From Rostratula benghalensis (taxonomy: Eukaryota > Chordata > Aves > Charadriiformes > Rostratulidae), in assembly GCA_013399305.1 (NCBI GenBank), contig VXAI01000049.1, positions 209,395 through 273,394 of the forward strand: DNA of 64,000 nt. Direction: 5' to 3'. A program made the translations under genes and the position numbers. The notes beneath the pieces are model-generated. The model had not been told where the DNA came from and made no database searches. It saw nothing but the letters and a program-made list of their open reading frames with translations. This document shows, in pieces, positions 24,156 to 37,096 of the stretch; positions within the stretch are counted from its first letter, which is position 1; the number at the start of each line of letters is the position of its first letter.

Positions 24156-25704
24156 TAGGATTTTTGGTTTGGTGGGATTTTCAGTTTGGCAGTTAAGTTT
24201 GGGCGGATTTTTGGGGTTGTGGTCGTAATCTTTTGTACGTAGTGGAACTGCTCAGAACAGAACACTGAGGCTATTAAAAGTCTAAATCTAAAATGTGATT
24301 ACATAAACTCACTGAAAAGAAGTATATATGCAGGGCTAGTAAAAGCAAAGACAGCACCTTTGCATCAGAAATTTTGTTAGCCACAAATTATTGAGGCGAG
24401 ATCAATATTCAGAGAGAATCACTACATACTCTCCTTATTCCTTCTTTTTTTTTTTTCCCCTTTTGCTCTCTGCTGTTGTCCAGCAGTGTATGACACTGAG
24501 CAGGGAGGCTCTTTGGTCTGACCTGGCGTGGTGCTGCTGACCACGGGGGGAAGGAGAGCAGCAAATCAGATGATTACACCACCAGCTCAGCACGCTTTTT
24601 TCCCCACTCTTCTTATCGATAGGCAATTATTTTTTTTCTCCACCTTATTGTATTAAAACCACAAATGGAAAAAGCATTAAAGCAACAAACACTGACTCTA
24701 CTTCCAAATTATTAATCTTGCATAAATATGATATTCAGAATCTAGGTACTTGGTATTCAGGCCACACACGTGCTGTGCTGCTCAGGGCAGAGGGGGACCG
24801 CGGGGAGCAGCTATGGACACTAATGAGCTCCAGCGGAAGGGCCCAGGCAGTGCAGGATCGGGCCCAGGCAAACCTGTGTTGGGGAAGGAAGTTCATACAA
24901 GGAAGCAGGTTGTTTTCCTGAAGGAAACCTTCCCCTTCCTGAAGGGGGGGGGGGGAAGGTGGAGTCTCCAACTCGCAGTTTTTAGGGTGGAAACAATCCC
25001 CAAAACAGGTGTTTGGCTCAAGTGAATCTCTCCTTTTCAACCCGTTGGCTTCCTTCCTCTCTACCGCAGGACAGACTTATCTGCAACAGTAATTTCTCTA
25101 CAACTCCACCGCTTTCAGCCTTGCTGAAGCCTTCCTTAAATCATACATCCACATGCTTAGATTAATAACCCTTTTGATTTACTCGCCAATGCTTAACAAA
25201 ACTCTGGAATGAAAAAAAAAAAAAAAAAGAAGTGGCACAGACTAGAAAATCAGAGCTTAAACAACATAAAAAATATTCATAAGTTTTCGAACTGCTTATA
25301 GGAATTTTTATTCAGAATAAAGGACAAATGCTGTCCTTTTAATTATCAACATTTATCTCTGGGACAAGAACATCAGGTATATAATATAGAAGATTCTTTT
25401 AATATAGAGGACAGATGGCAACTTCACTCCTGGGACTTCCTTTGACTGCCCCAGCAAAAAAAAACAAAACCACCAACCCAACCCAAAACAAAACCAAGAC
25501 CAACCCCCCCCTAATTTTAAAAGGCTTTGAGAATTCCCAAAGGAATGCTAATCTGGACAGAGGAAAGCTGAACTGCCTTGTTTGCAAAGCAAACGATAGA
25601 TTTCAGGAATGCACAGAAACTCCTTAGGATGACAATGTACAAAATTAACTTAATGAATATGTTTCCTTGTCATCTAAATCATACAAATTGAGATTTGATT
25701 AAAT
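24156..25704. other. Gene-free stretch with low-complexity blocks
   Basis: Contains a T/G-rich run (24156-24228), a GC-rich patch (about 24750-25000) with overlapping open frames on both strands but no motif, a 12-base G homopolymer at 24944-24955, a 17-18 base A homopolymer at about 25212-25229, and an almost pure A/C tract at 25455-25511. The sense/antisense frames over the A/C tract are artefacts of composition. No exon supported. Confidence 0.55.
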
Positions 25705-25759
25705 ATTTCACTTGGTTCTTTATATATATATATGTATATATATAATCTGTTGAAACAAA
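25705..25759 (+). repeat. Dispersed repeat pair, copy 2, with TA microsatellite
   Basis: Matches 21456-21494 on both sides of an interrupted (TA)n array at 25720-25744 (TATATATATATATGTATATATATA). Copy 1 has only TATATATA at the same place, so the array expanded here after the two copies diverged, or shrank in copy 1. Confidence 0.75.
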
Positions 25760-26439
25760 TGTTGTTGGAAACAAAATTATGTTAGCAGACTTTATGACGA
25801 TGTAATACATAAATGGAGTATGGCAGGTAGGGACGCTTAGGAAAGATGGGATTTGCTTGTTTCGCGACATAAAATCATTTCAATAAACCACTAAAACCAA
25901 AGCAGACTTCATATAAACCTTGAAAAACCCTTTTAAAAAGCGCCTCTTGTCTAAAATCATACACACATCCGTAGATGCATGTGGTGCTTCAGAGCCACGT
26001 TTCCTCCTTCACTTCCAGGTGTGAATGTGGTGAGGTGCGACGCAGCGCTTTCTCCTCGAGTGTTAACACCACTAACCTCCTGCTGCATACACAGCCAGGA
26101 CCAGACCCAGCTCAGCCACCCCTGACAAGAGGCACTCTTCCTACCCTTGGTTCTCAGCGCAGTAAAACCAGATGCTTTTGTAAATATTCTCATGAAAAGA
26201 AAAAACAAGTCTGAATAAGATTTTAACATCGGTTTAAGAACACTGGAAGTTGGGCCACAAATGATAACTTCCACCCCTCCCCGCTTTTCTCTACATTGCC
26301 TTCAAAAGCATGAAACAATAAATTCCCTATTTTTTCCTAAGCCTTTAAACGTAAAGAATAAATATTTTTCCTCCTTCAATTTAGACCAAAGTGTCAAACC
26401 AGCAGTATTTCATAGTGCACGAAATGCTCTTTAAATAAT
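25760..26439. other. Gene-free stretch
   Basis: AT-rich unique DNA with a GC-richer patch at about 25990-26160. The open frames over this patch on both strands (79 and 105 codons) are not supported by splice sites or motifs. Confidence 0.45.
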
Positions 26440-28200
26440 TAAACCATTCAGCTCCATGCCTAAGTTAAAAAATACATAGAACAAGCGCAGCCATCAAGAC
26501 AGGATTTGCCCCTCTCTGAATTAATCCAATTATTCAAATGTCAGTTATAACTGTCAGAGAGCAGTTCCTTGGGCTGGACCAAACTGTTAAAAATTAAAAC
26601 TGTTTTACCTCGTTTAGTCTCTCTGCCTTTTTAATGTAAAATCCACGGTCGTGACAAAAAGTTGTGGGATTTGACACCCATTGCAACACAACCCTATTTC
26701 TGTCATACATGCATAATTCACTTTGGAAATTTGCACTTGCTTTAAAATATTACTAAAATATACATGTAACATATGCTAATTTAGCCACACTGGCTTGTAA
26801 GCTCCAGCCAGTAGGTTATATGTAAACTTTGCCAAGTGCATACACTGTACATAAAGGGATTATAAATGAAAGAAAAGATCACTGTCCCTAGCTCTCAGTT
26901 TCCAGCCTTGGCCAAACTGACAGCCCCAAATCCCAGCAACATCTAACATGCCCTTCCCGTGGAGAAGACAGCCTGTTCTCAGAGTCTTAATTACATCCCA
27001 GCTGACTGCCCGGCCTTGCCAAAATCAGGCAACAAACGATGCACCTTCACTTGCAATATGGTCTGCTAAACAGACTCCCAGCCACACAGAAAGAAACTTT
27101 CACAGGAAGGGGAAATGAAGGGACAAGCTAGAGAGCGAGGGAGAGGGCAGGCGGCAATCAAGGCAAGGAGAAAAACCTCTTCCCGGGCTCCTGGGGGCCG
27201 GGGGGAGCAGCAGCACGTAACAAACAAGGCCCTCCCTGGCTCAGAACAAACCCGCAGCCCAAGCTGCCTCACGCCAAGGACTGCTGTTCTCCAAGATGGG
27301 CCACTGGAACCAAGACCGGGCAGATTAATGACTGGGAAGGAAGGGTAACCAACCCCTCGCTGCTCAGGCCATTATAATTACAGAAGAACAGCACGCCGCA
27401 TTCTGCAATCGCAAATGGTATCATATGTTTCCCTGGCTGGCTTTGCAGGAGGAGCTTGATTTACGCAGATGAAATGCGAGAGCTGCAGACTTAAAGCCAC
27501 CGAATTGTGAAATGAACAGAATTTACGTGCGGGTGTGGAAATCCACGGAACAAAGTTACCCCCAGCCCTGATTTAGCCTTGCAGACCTACAACGATCAAG
27601 GCCTCAGCCTGAGGGATGCACAGAAAATATTTATGACACCAAAAAAGTTCTGGTCTCTTAATGAAATGAATTCCATTTTACAGAAGTGCTAACAACACAC
27701 ATACTTTTAACTAAGACTACGTGACTTTTTAGAGGCTGGGAAATGAAAGTTCGCTCTTGCTAAACGTGCGAAGGCAACGTAGAGGTTATTTACCCCTAAT
27801 TCAAGGCAGATTAATATCAAAATTATGTGAATTAGCTTCCAAAAGATGGACTTTATACTATTGTCCACAAAAACTTACTATATCCAAATACATCCCTACA
27901 TTCTAGAAACATGACACACAGCCTGACGTTCAGTAAATTCTAATTAACGCGCTGCAAGCGAAGCTGACAATAATTCAAAATTAATTTGGGGTGCTCCAAG
28001 CACCTCAGCAGCTGTTCCCTCGGTAAGGCTGGGTGATTGCACTTCGTAGGGACACTTCACTTTTCAATCTGTATCCTTCTCAAATATCCATTGATGAGCT
28101 AGCATAATGCGATCTGTCTATAAAAGATATCTACCCCAGCAGTTTCATACTCCTTCCATCTTTCCCCATGTTTAAATTTTACACGATGGAGCCTCTGCTT
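26440..28200. promoter_or_regulatory. Possible conserved non-coding (enhancer-like) block
   Basis: Judged only by texture: few homopolymers, no repeats, no sustained frame, and many short AT-cored sites of the kind seen in vertebrate developmental enhancers (for example TACATGCATAATTCAC near 26705, ATATGCTAATTTAG near 26773, CATTATAATTACAG near 27370, ATTTACGCAGATGAAATGCG near 27461). A GC-rich purine-biased interval at 27100-27260 sits inside. Conservation cannot be seen from one sequence, so this is inference. Confidence 0.25.
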
Positions 28201-31200
28201 CCACAAGGGTCAAAGAATTTTTGCCACTGCCTTCACCGGGAGCAAAACTAAACCTGCGAAACCCGGTGGTGTAAATCAAGAAGGATACACCCCAAACACG
28301 GAATCTTAATCCTCTATGAACAATTATAAAAAATCAATTGCTGTAGTCAGAGTATGTTACAGTTACAACCTTTTAACCTAGGTCTATTAAGGGAAATTCT
28401 TTAAAACACGGGGCAATTTTCATCAATACCTTAAAGGCAGAAAAATTTTGCTGAACTCAAAAGCCTGCACGTGACAGAAGGTAACCATCCTGATTTAGCA
28501 CGTTATTCTTACATTTTAACATTCAGCCCTGAAATCTATTAAATAGGATGCAACTTGCCTATCAAGACACCAGTTAGTGTGTCTGAGGCTTTGTAGAAGC
28601 ATAAAATCAGACTGGTTAAAGCTTACACACAAGCAGTACAAGCGTTTACTAATTCTTGTGTATATTTATCACTAAGCACTGGCATTCTCTTTTCCACACA
28701 CAAAAACTCTGGCAGCAACATGACTAAAGCCAAAACTGGAAGAAAACACCACCATTCACGTGAGACCAATCTATGAATGCAGTCTGGGAAGAAATAATGT
28801 TATTTTTATTTTAGGGTTTGTTGTTATGCCAGAAGAGGGACTGTACAAGACCAACCTTCAGGTAGATATCCATGCATGCAATCCTCCTCTGGGATCTGCA
28901 GATGAAAGCCTTTTAGGCCTTTAATAAAAGCATCAAAAGACACCCCCTGGTGCCATATCGATGATGACAGTGTAGGACCTGTCTCCTGAAGATGGCTCTG
29001 AAAGACTGAATGCAAATATTTACAAGCACAGCTGACCACAATTTACTTTAGGAGATATTTGAATTCCGCTAGATTCAGTTATTGCATTCTATGGTTATTG
29101 TGGGTTCAAGGTTTCCTGGGTGAAGACTTATGACTACATTAAGGAAATACATGAAGTTAGCTTCAGGTTTCATTCTTCAATGTTACTTTTGGTACAAATT
29201 CACAGGTGAAAACTCCCCTCCCAAACAGAAGCATTTGTATTCCTGCCCAAGTCCCGTGCTTTTGCTTTATTTCAGGGATTTTCTGATTTGCTTCTCCCTC
29301 TCACAAAACAGGGAATCATTCTTCCTTCGGGACATTTTTCACTTTCCTGTCATCTTTTACTTAAATTCGCTTCTCCTCACCGCAGATGTTTGGGGTTTTT
29401 TTATTTCAGTTTATTATTTGAACCAGAAATCACAAAGTCTTTTTGTGGCATTTTTGTGAAATGGGTTTTCAAACCTACGGACCTGACTGCGGCAGGAAGA
29501 TGGAGTGAAAGAAACCCACGAGGTCATCTACCTTTGCAGGACTGCAAAAACAATAAAAATCACTATTTCAGCATAACAAATATCTACAAAAAAATAAACC
29601 TTCACTCCACATTTCCATCCCTCTCTCTTGAGACACAGCAAAGACTCGGAGACTTGGGCAGCCACACAAGGGATTCCATACTCTGCCTTTTACAGTAATG
29701 CAGTAAATCCCCCGTGTTCCCAACACGTGCATTAAGTGGTGTTTTTCTTTTTTTTTTTTTTTTGCAGATCTTGTGGCATGATTCTTTTTTAAATATAGTT
29801 TGAGAAATAACAGCAGGTAGGGGTTTTTCCTTTTTTTTTTTTGCTTGCTTTGGTTTGGGTGGTTTGATTTTAAATACAGACCCTTAAAAGCTGACACACC
29901 TGCCCTATATGGGTTTTTGTAGTTGTGAAAGAGATTCCAAGTTCCTTAGAACACTGAACTTAAAACAAGAGTTGTTGCAAATATTAAAGTGAAGACAAAC
30001 AGGTAAAAAAAAAAATCCCAGAACAGTGAATTCACAAAAGAAGGCAAACTACTCTTCCAAAAGTATAATTGATGAGTAAAGCAGGTGAAGGATGACTTTG
30101 TGGGCCCACACTTATGTCTTGAGAATCTATCACTGGAAACATCCACTTTTTTTCCCCCAAATATATGACGTGCCACATACTTTTACCTCCACACCCACTG
30201 CTCTTTATACAGAGTAAAACAAAATTCAACCCACACGACCTTCTGAAATCTTCTGAAGACCAAAACATCATGATTTATTTTCCACCCTCCTTCATGGCAA
30301 AGCGCGGGACTCCTGACCTGAGCTGGTGAAAAAGCTTGCCCTTAGAAGCAGGTGCTGCCCAAGCATGAAACTGTGTCTTCTCCATCGGTCACCCTCTCCT
30401 CCTGACACCTTTGCCCTGCCAGGCTGAGGCTGGGGGGGCAGCATGGAACCAGTGCTCCAAGTGGGATGTGACACCTGGTTTACTGCAAAGTTTCATCCTG
30501 GCAGCCTTGGAACCCATTTTTATGGAAATCAGCACTGGTAAGAACAGCGTGGGGCGAGAGCTCACTCTGCATCCATAGGGGATTTTGTCAAACATGTTGG
30601 CTGCTGTGGAATTTGTGGGTAAAAAAAAATTAAATAATTTCTATGAAGGACTAGCTTTCAAATAATTTATTCTTGTAGGTTATATTGATAGATTGTAGTG
30701 ATTATGAGTAAAATAGGAGAGAGGAGGCAGGTGAAGGATGTGGCAGGAATATTCTCACAACATGGCAGGCACATAAAGGAAGTGTGAATTTATGGCTGGC
30801 AGATAACTGACACTGTCTTTCACACTCCAGTCCTAGTCAAGTATTTCTTGATTTTAGAAAAGACTGGTTACTGTATAGAAGTTTGGATTAGTTATGCAGA
30901 TACAGTTTCCTTAGATTTGTAAATAGGGATGCACCTATTTTTCTTCTTCTGTCTCTGGCTGATGCCGCTGGTGCCCTACACCTTGGTTCTGCCAAGACTA
31001 ATTTGTAGAATATTCTATTTCTGACAATAACCCTAAAATTTTGGCTGCAATGTCTGCTTAAAACAATAAATTCTGCATGCCATAAGACAGATTTTTGCAG
31101 CAACTAGACAAAAGAAACTGTTACTTTATTTCTTTGAATAATAAACAGCAGAAATTCCTGAATATACTCCCTCAAGCTGTACTTTTGCAGCCCCCATCAC

Positions 31201-32782
31201 TAAACTGAAAGACCACTGCTTCGGTGGGCACAACAAGGACAAAGAAGTTGCAGCAGGGGTGCAAATTCATAGGCACCAAAAGATGTGGGAAATGAAGAAA
31301 CCAGTTTGACAAGGTGAAAGATTGGGAGCCCTTCCTGGGTCCTGCAGCTCTTCTCTAGTGCATATTGAGTAGGAGGCACGTACCTTTTTGCTGAGTCCCC
31401 CTGAAGTTCAGCATTAATCTCTCTTGCAAAAATATAACAGAAAAAAAGAGCCGTATCCAAGCTTTTTCTGGCACAAACAGAATTAAAATTGGTCACGACC
31501 CATGTATTTCAAGAAATCCAATCCTATATGACCAAAATCCTATTTCAAAAAGAAAAACAGACGGTATTTTTGTTGGCTGCTGTTAGCAGTAAAGGACAAC
31601 CCTTAAACCAGAGGGCAGATAACACCTCACGATCAGCAGAAGTTCCCTAGAACTCTATTGATAGACGGTAGGAAGAGTAGGTGCAAACAGGAAACAATTT
31701 TTAAAAGGAAAATAAACTGCATCCGATACACTCTCAGTCACACAGAACAGATACAACCGGGGTAGCTCATGGTTATCCACTGCCTCCAGGATTAAAAATG
31801 CATTGCAACACTGCTTGAGCCAGCAGATGGGACAAGGCACCGAAACCAAGCCTAAAACCACTCTTTTGCCTAAGGATGTTTATACTACACAGATTTAGGT
31901 ATCACTTAGAAACAACGTGATGATACTTCTACTACTGATCTACCCGGAATGGAAGCCAGCTTGAATTTTTTTAAAAAACACCCTTTTCGCAGAAAATAAA
32001 TGATCTTCAACCAGGTACAATTCACCAGTTGTAGCATCACCCAGATGTCCCAAGTTTGGAAATCACATGCATTGATTTAGCTCAGCAAATTGCAGTGTCA
32101 GGCGCCAGTGAACACCACAGCTTTTGGCAGATGTTGTTAAAGAAAGCATCTCTAAGGTGGAAGAGAGAGTAGCTTTAGTTGCTTTAAGAAAACATCTTCC
32201 TTCAGCAAGAAGAATGATGATGGAATCTACCTCCTAGGGTCAATTTGGCCTCCCAGTATTTATGCCCTTTTTAGTTGATGATACAGAAAAGCTAAAAAAG
32301 TCCAAAACACACCACTCTCAGGCCTGGAAATAAGGAGCACAGCCTAGCGATGAGGCTGGTTCACTAGGAACCAAAAGCATTATAAATTATCACCTAAAGA
32401 GTAGGAACTACACTTACCAATATCCCACAGAAACATCACAATACTGGAAGTACAGCTTAAAATACACAGCAGAAGGCGGTGCAGAGCCTTGAGCCGCCAC
32501 CACATTTGGTGTGTGGAGCTGCTTGAAGCCAAGAGAGCAGCACCACGTGTGACCAGAGTACATGAGGCAAATACCCTTATGCACCTCAGCCTGCTGAGCT
32601 GCTCAGAAAGAAGAGAGAGAAGTGAAGTGACCACTGGCTACAGAGAATTCTGGAGACAGAAAGTGCTGGACACTAATGGGTTGTTTTCCTGTCGACCAGA
32701 GAAAATAATAGAAAGGCCTAAGAACTGAAAGATTGCCAAAGCCAAGCATTCAAACAGAAAACTGAAGTTTCAATTTGTGAGG
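28201..32782. other. Gene-free stretch
   Basis: Unique DNA. Two T-rich tracts (about 29743-29763 and 29830-29842) are the source of long Phe/Lys-rich frames of up to 136 codons on both strands, which I do not consider genes. 30290-30480 is GC-richer without motif. No repeat family recognised. Confidence 0.5.
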
Positions 32783-33004
32783 CTGATTAACAATTGGATT
32801 AAATTCTAGAAGTGGTAGATCTTCATGTCCCACTCTCCTCAGACCAGTCAACACCATTCTGAAGGAAGCATTTAAAGCTAAAGACAAATCATTGGACTCA
32901 ATACAGGAACAGCCAAGTGGAATGTAATGCCTTATGATATACAGGAGGTCAGGCAAGCTGATCAAAACTGTCCCTTCTGGCCTTAAACTCCACGAATCCA
33001 TGAA
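32783..33004 (+). mobile_element. Ancient L3/CR1-like 3' end
   Basis: Ends ATACAGGAGGTCAGGCAAGC, then TGATCAAAACTGTCCCTTCT, then GGCCTTAAACTCCACGAATC and CATGAA. This follows the 3' end of old amniote CR1/L3 lines (CAGGAGGTCAGACTAGATGATC..TGGTCCCTTCTGGCCTTAAA..TATGAATCTATGA). Upstream, TTAACAATTGGATTAAATTC, GAAGTGGTAGATCTTCATGT and CATTGGACTCAATACAGGAA fit the body of the same lines. Divergence is high and no frame is intact. It is older than the octamer-tailed CR1s in this window. Confidence 0.85.
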
Positions 33005-36000
33005 CCACAGAAAAAGAACACAGAATTAATAGAGGAGGCAGAAAATAAACTACAGATCTTCTTTTTACATTTTTTTTCCTTCAAACTGAGCAGAACTCTA
33101 TTCTGTAATTTGAATCCTCTTAATTTTACCAATGGCATGCGATTCTTTTGATGTGCTATTTGGAAATTTATTGAATTTTCATTCCAAGTATTTTTTAAAA
33201 TTTAACAGCGGATAAACTCACAAGGCCAAAATTTGTCTTCATTTCTAAAGGGTATAGACTTAAAAACGGCGTTTCTGTCAGATGAAGGAAGATACATCCT
33301 CTTACTATAGTATTCTATTAGCGCAATCCTTGACTCCAGCTCTGAAAATCCACTGAAATGTGCTTTTGAAGAATGCACAAGATGAATGTCATATTCACTC
33401 AGCATCCATAAATCAACCTGAATAATTTAATACCTGTTGAAATTTCCCTCCAATTTATTATATGAAATAATAACATGAGAAGTAATTACAATAAAGAAAA
33501 AGTTCAGGTGCAACAGCATTAGTTCAACATCTTGGATCAAGTGTCAGTGGAGATTAACAAATTTCATTCATTTTATCTCCAGTACTGGAGACGTGCTGCT
33601 CCTAGCTTTAATAGTCAGGAATGTCTGTTAGTTAAATGACTTTGTAAAGGCAGTCAAGTGAGGGCAGACAGCGACAGTTTAATTAGGGAGCTTGCTATAA
33701 CTCTATCTGGGAGCTGCAGGCACTGGACCAGAACAAGTGTAAAACGGCACTCAATACTGACTACCAACCCCTGGCCCCCCACCCAACAAAAACCCTCCAA
33801 CACACACAGAAAAAAAAAAAAAAAATAATACCCCAACCCCAAGAAGATACTTTTCATGGCAGGTTCTCTCATTTATTCTGGCGTCAGGTTGGCTACAGGT
33901 GAACAGGAGCAACATAAGCGCTGCAGCAGAAGAAAGGTGAGGTTAAGAGAGCAATCATTTATCTTGTATTGATTTCTGGACACTATGTCCTAGATACATT
34001 CCAAGATAGAATGACAGCTTTCTGGTTTGTGTCGGTAAGAGAAGAAAATGACTAGCACCAGGACCCATTGTTTTCCTATCATATTTCCTTTTAGAAACAC
34101 GCCACACTTAGATTTTTTATTCAGACAAGGAAATCCAAACAAGTTTATCACAGAAAAGGAGGGCTAGGGGATGGTTAATCAGCCATTTGTCTTTGCTGCT
34201 GGGTAGTCGAGAGTCAAAGGGTCAAGAACGAGCACAATTGGCCCATTTGGTTTTATCTCAGGTAACCCTACATCTCTGGTAATTGAACCCATTTCACTCG
34301 GTCAGAGTTCCTGTCACTCATATTCAATGTCTGTCATTACTGAGAAATGCTTCATGACATGTTACACTGACAGAACCACCACTGCAAGACTAGAAAGAAT
34401 CCCCAGGCACCAGAAGTAGAAGACAATGGAAGCTTCTTTCAGACCAGTGATGTTTAACATTTTATGTGCTGACATTGTGACTGTAACCACAATATAATGA
34501 AAGTCTAGCAAATGGAAGATCAAAAAAAAAAAAAAAAAAAAAAAATCCATGGTTTATCTGCTTCAGGGACTAGCAGGAAACAGAAATAAAACAAGCTGGC
34601 AGCTCCAAGGTTACTTGCACATAACATTAAAACCCTTAGAAAAAGTTAGAAGCACGCACACACTTAATACTGGACCTAAATATGATACCTATTTTATTTC
34701 TGATAGGCTTTACAAACATTACACCTCCCTTAACACCAGGGCATCCTAATCCTTTTCTTTCCTCTACAGTTTCTTTACTTAGAAGCTGCAAACAGTAACA
34801 GTAAGCATAATTTGCACACCCTCTGACAGGCTGAAGACAAGGGAAAAGAACTTTTTACAACCTCTGAAATGCTCCTGTACGCAGAAATTCTGAATGCAAA
34901 AACACCAAACTTATCCCCCCCAATTTTCAGTTTTAGAATCCTTACAAGTGACCCCTTAATTTATTTCTTCCACAGAAGCATGACTAGACTTTGGTAAGTC
35001 ACCTCTGCTGCGTTTGAGACACCACACCAAACTTCATCACAGGCAGTCAAGCCAGCTTCCTTGGGCCATACCAATTTTTGCCAGAACCTGTCTCAGTCCA
35101 GGGACTTTAAATTCTATGAATGTATTAATTGCACATTAACATCCTTTTAGCACATTCATTAAAAGAAACGGCGGAGGGAAAGCAGAGAGGGGGGACTGGG
35201 AGGTGGGGGTGGGAGAGGGAAGCAACAAAAGACACAGAAAATGTGGTTGTGGTCTTTATCACTTTAACTCAATTGTACCTTCTTTCCCTAAGAATGTGGA
35301 AGCACGGTATCTAACAAGTCACTTAACCAAATCTCTTTCAGTAAGTGAAAGTTGATCTCACCAATTCATTTCTAAGGACCAGCTTTAAACTCCAAGTTAC
35401 TGGGTTCCCAAGGCCCCTCGCTAGGTTCCCAGTCCAAATCCTGAGATTGTATTAGTTACAAGCTACTGTTTGTAGCAGCTTCTTGCACTGTTTTAGTGTT
35501 GGCCAGACCAACCAGCAGAGAGAAAGAATTTCTTTCCATCCTGAATGAAAAATAAACAGGATTAAGTTGTTCTCCCACCTTTAAGTCCAGAATTTTAGCT
35601 GAGATTATTGTATTAAACAATATGGTGTCAAAGCTGAGGGAAATACCAAAAGATCTTCATAGTGTGAACAGTTACCGTCCATCCTAGGATCATAATGAAT
35701 TTCACACAGGAAAATGGGAAAATATTTTTAAACCAGATAGCTCACATTTTCAGAAATGGATTTTGATTACCTTATGGGATTAAACCAAATTTTTCCACAG
35801 TTCCCATGCAATATGCGAGTGATTAATTTTAAATAAGGAGTTGTTAGCAATTCTGAGATCAATAAGGAACTTCAGCACTGTTCACTATCAGTGAAAGAAA
35901 TGTGAATGGCAAAAAAAGTCATCTTAAACTCCAAATTACTCCATGCAGATCTGAGAATATATTGCCTGAAGTTCATAAAAGAGCTAATATTAAGTACATT

Positions 36001-37096
36001 ATTTCAAAATCAACCATTATTTTTGCTCTGAGACTAATCTGTATTTCATTGTAAAAGACATTCACGCAGACACGAAAATCTTAGATTTAGAAAGTATAAT
36101 GTGAAAGCAGTTAAGATGTCCAATAAGAAATAGATGACAAAATAACAGCACAAGAATTCAGTCATTAATAAATCTGGCACAGTAACCATTATCTTGTCAC
36201 TAAGTCAGATACTACGTTTCCACTCCATCCGAGCTGGATTTTTTAATATTGTATTTATCTGCTAAAAGCCTTCTTCAAAGCAGACGCTTCAAATCAAAGC
36301 TCCAAGACCCCGTGTGTATGGGCCCTCTCTACTCAAACCAGCGGGCTTTGCCCGTTGCTGTATCCTGAACACTCACCCTTAAAGCAGTGAGCAGGTTTGT
36401 GGCCAAAGACCCCAAAATGAATGATATCGGGGGTCTCCAGCCTAGCAGGGGAAAAACGTGTCACAAGGATTTTTCTACTGCTGAAATACCATTTCACCAA
36501 ATGTCCCTGTCAAGGCAGGGTTTAATTACCTTGGCACCCACGCCACTTATAATCACCTGTCATTAGCAGGAACGCTCGCATCTGTTTCCACGTCTGTCAG
36601 ACACGCCAGCCCAGCTGAAGTCAAAGAATAAAACCACTTTTGCTAGCACTTGACCCCAGATGTGGAAAGGTCATCCTAAGGGTATCTGTCCCCAGAGTGA
36701 AACACGTGCACTAACTAACAGGTTCTTCGTTAATTCCTCAGTTTATAACCCATTTGATTACCTCCATATAAGATTAGAGCGCTCTAAGCTAACAAGACAA
36801 GACAATATCTATATTCTTTCAAAACTCTTTGATTAGGGTTTTTTTTTCTGCATTTGGAGAGATTTTTGTGAAACCATTTCCAAATTTAGTTATCCAGAAA
36901 GCAGCCTTTGCTCTAGTCCATTACAGTATTTATTGATTAGCTGCTTTCCTCAGAGGTAACCTTCAACAGAGAACAAAGAAATAAGCTCTAACTCAAAATA
37001 TAATTTTTAGGCAATATTATCTTTAAATATGGGAGTGGAGCAAGCACACAATGAACATTTTAAAGAGAGTCATTAGGCAGTGACACTGTGAATACT
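33005..37096. other. Gene-free stretch
   Basis: Unique AT-rich DNA. Contains an A/C-rich tract at 33765-33840, a 25-base poly(A) at 34522-34546, and a purine-rich patch at about 35160-35225. A 13-base match to the MIR core (AAGTCACTTAACC at 35315-35328) is too short to call. 36540-36640 is GC-richer and enhancer-like in texture. No exon supported. Confidence 0.5.
34522..34546 (+). repeat. Poly(A) tract, 25 bases
   Basis: Uninterrupted run of 25 A. No retrocopied gene or SINE is recognisable immediately upstream, and CR1 does not use poly(A), so it is probably a simple homopolymer. Its length is likely to be unstable. Confidence 0.95.

Noticed and set aside
29288..29698. 136-codon plus-strand frame and the overlapping 109-codon frames
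   Set aside because: Phe/Leu/Lys-rich, driven by T- and A-rich DNA, no domain wording and no consistent splice context.
29744..29763. T-rich tract plus GCAG looking like a strong plus-strand acceptor
   Set aside because: The sequence after it has stops in all frames within a short distance and no donor; a plain T homopolymer explains it.
35315..35345. MIR-core-like AAGTCACTTAACC followed by TCTCTT
   Set aside because: Only 13 exact bases and no supporting flanks; below what I can call. The similar hint at 9800-9850 is weaker still.
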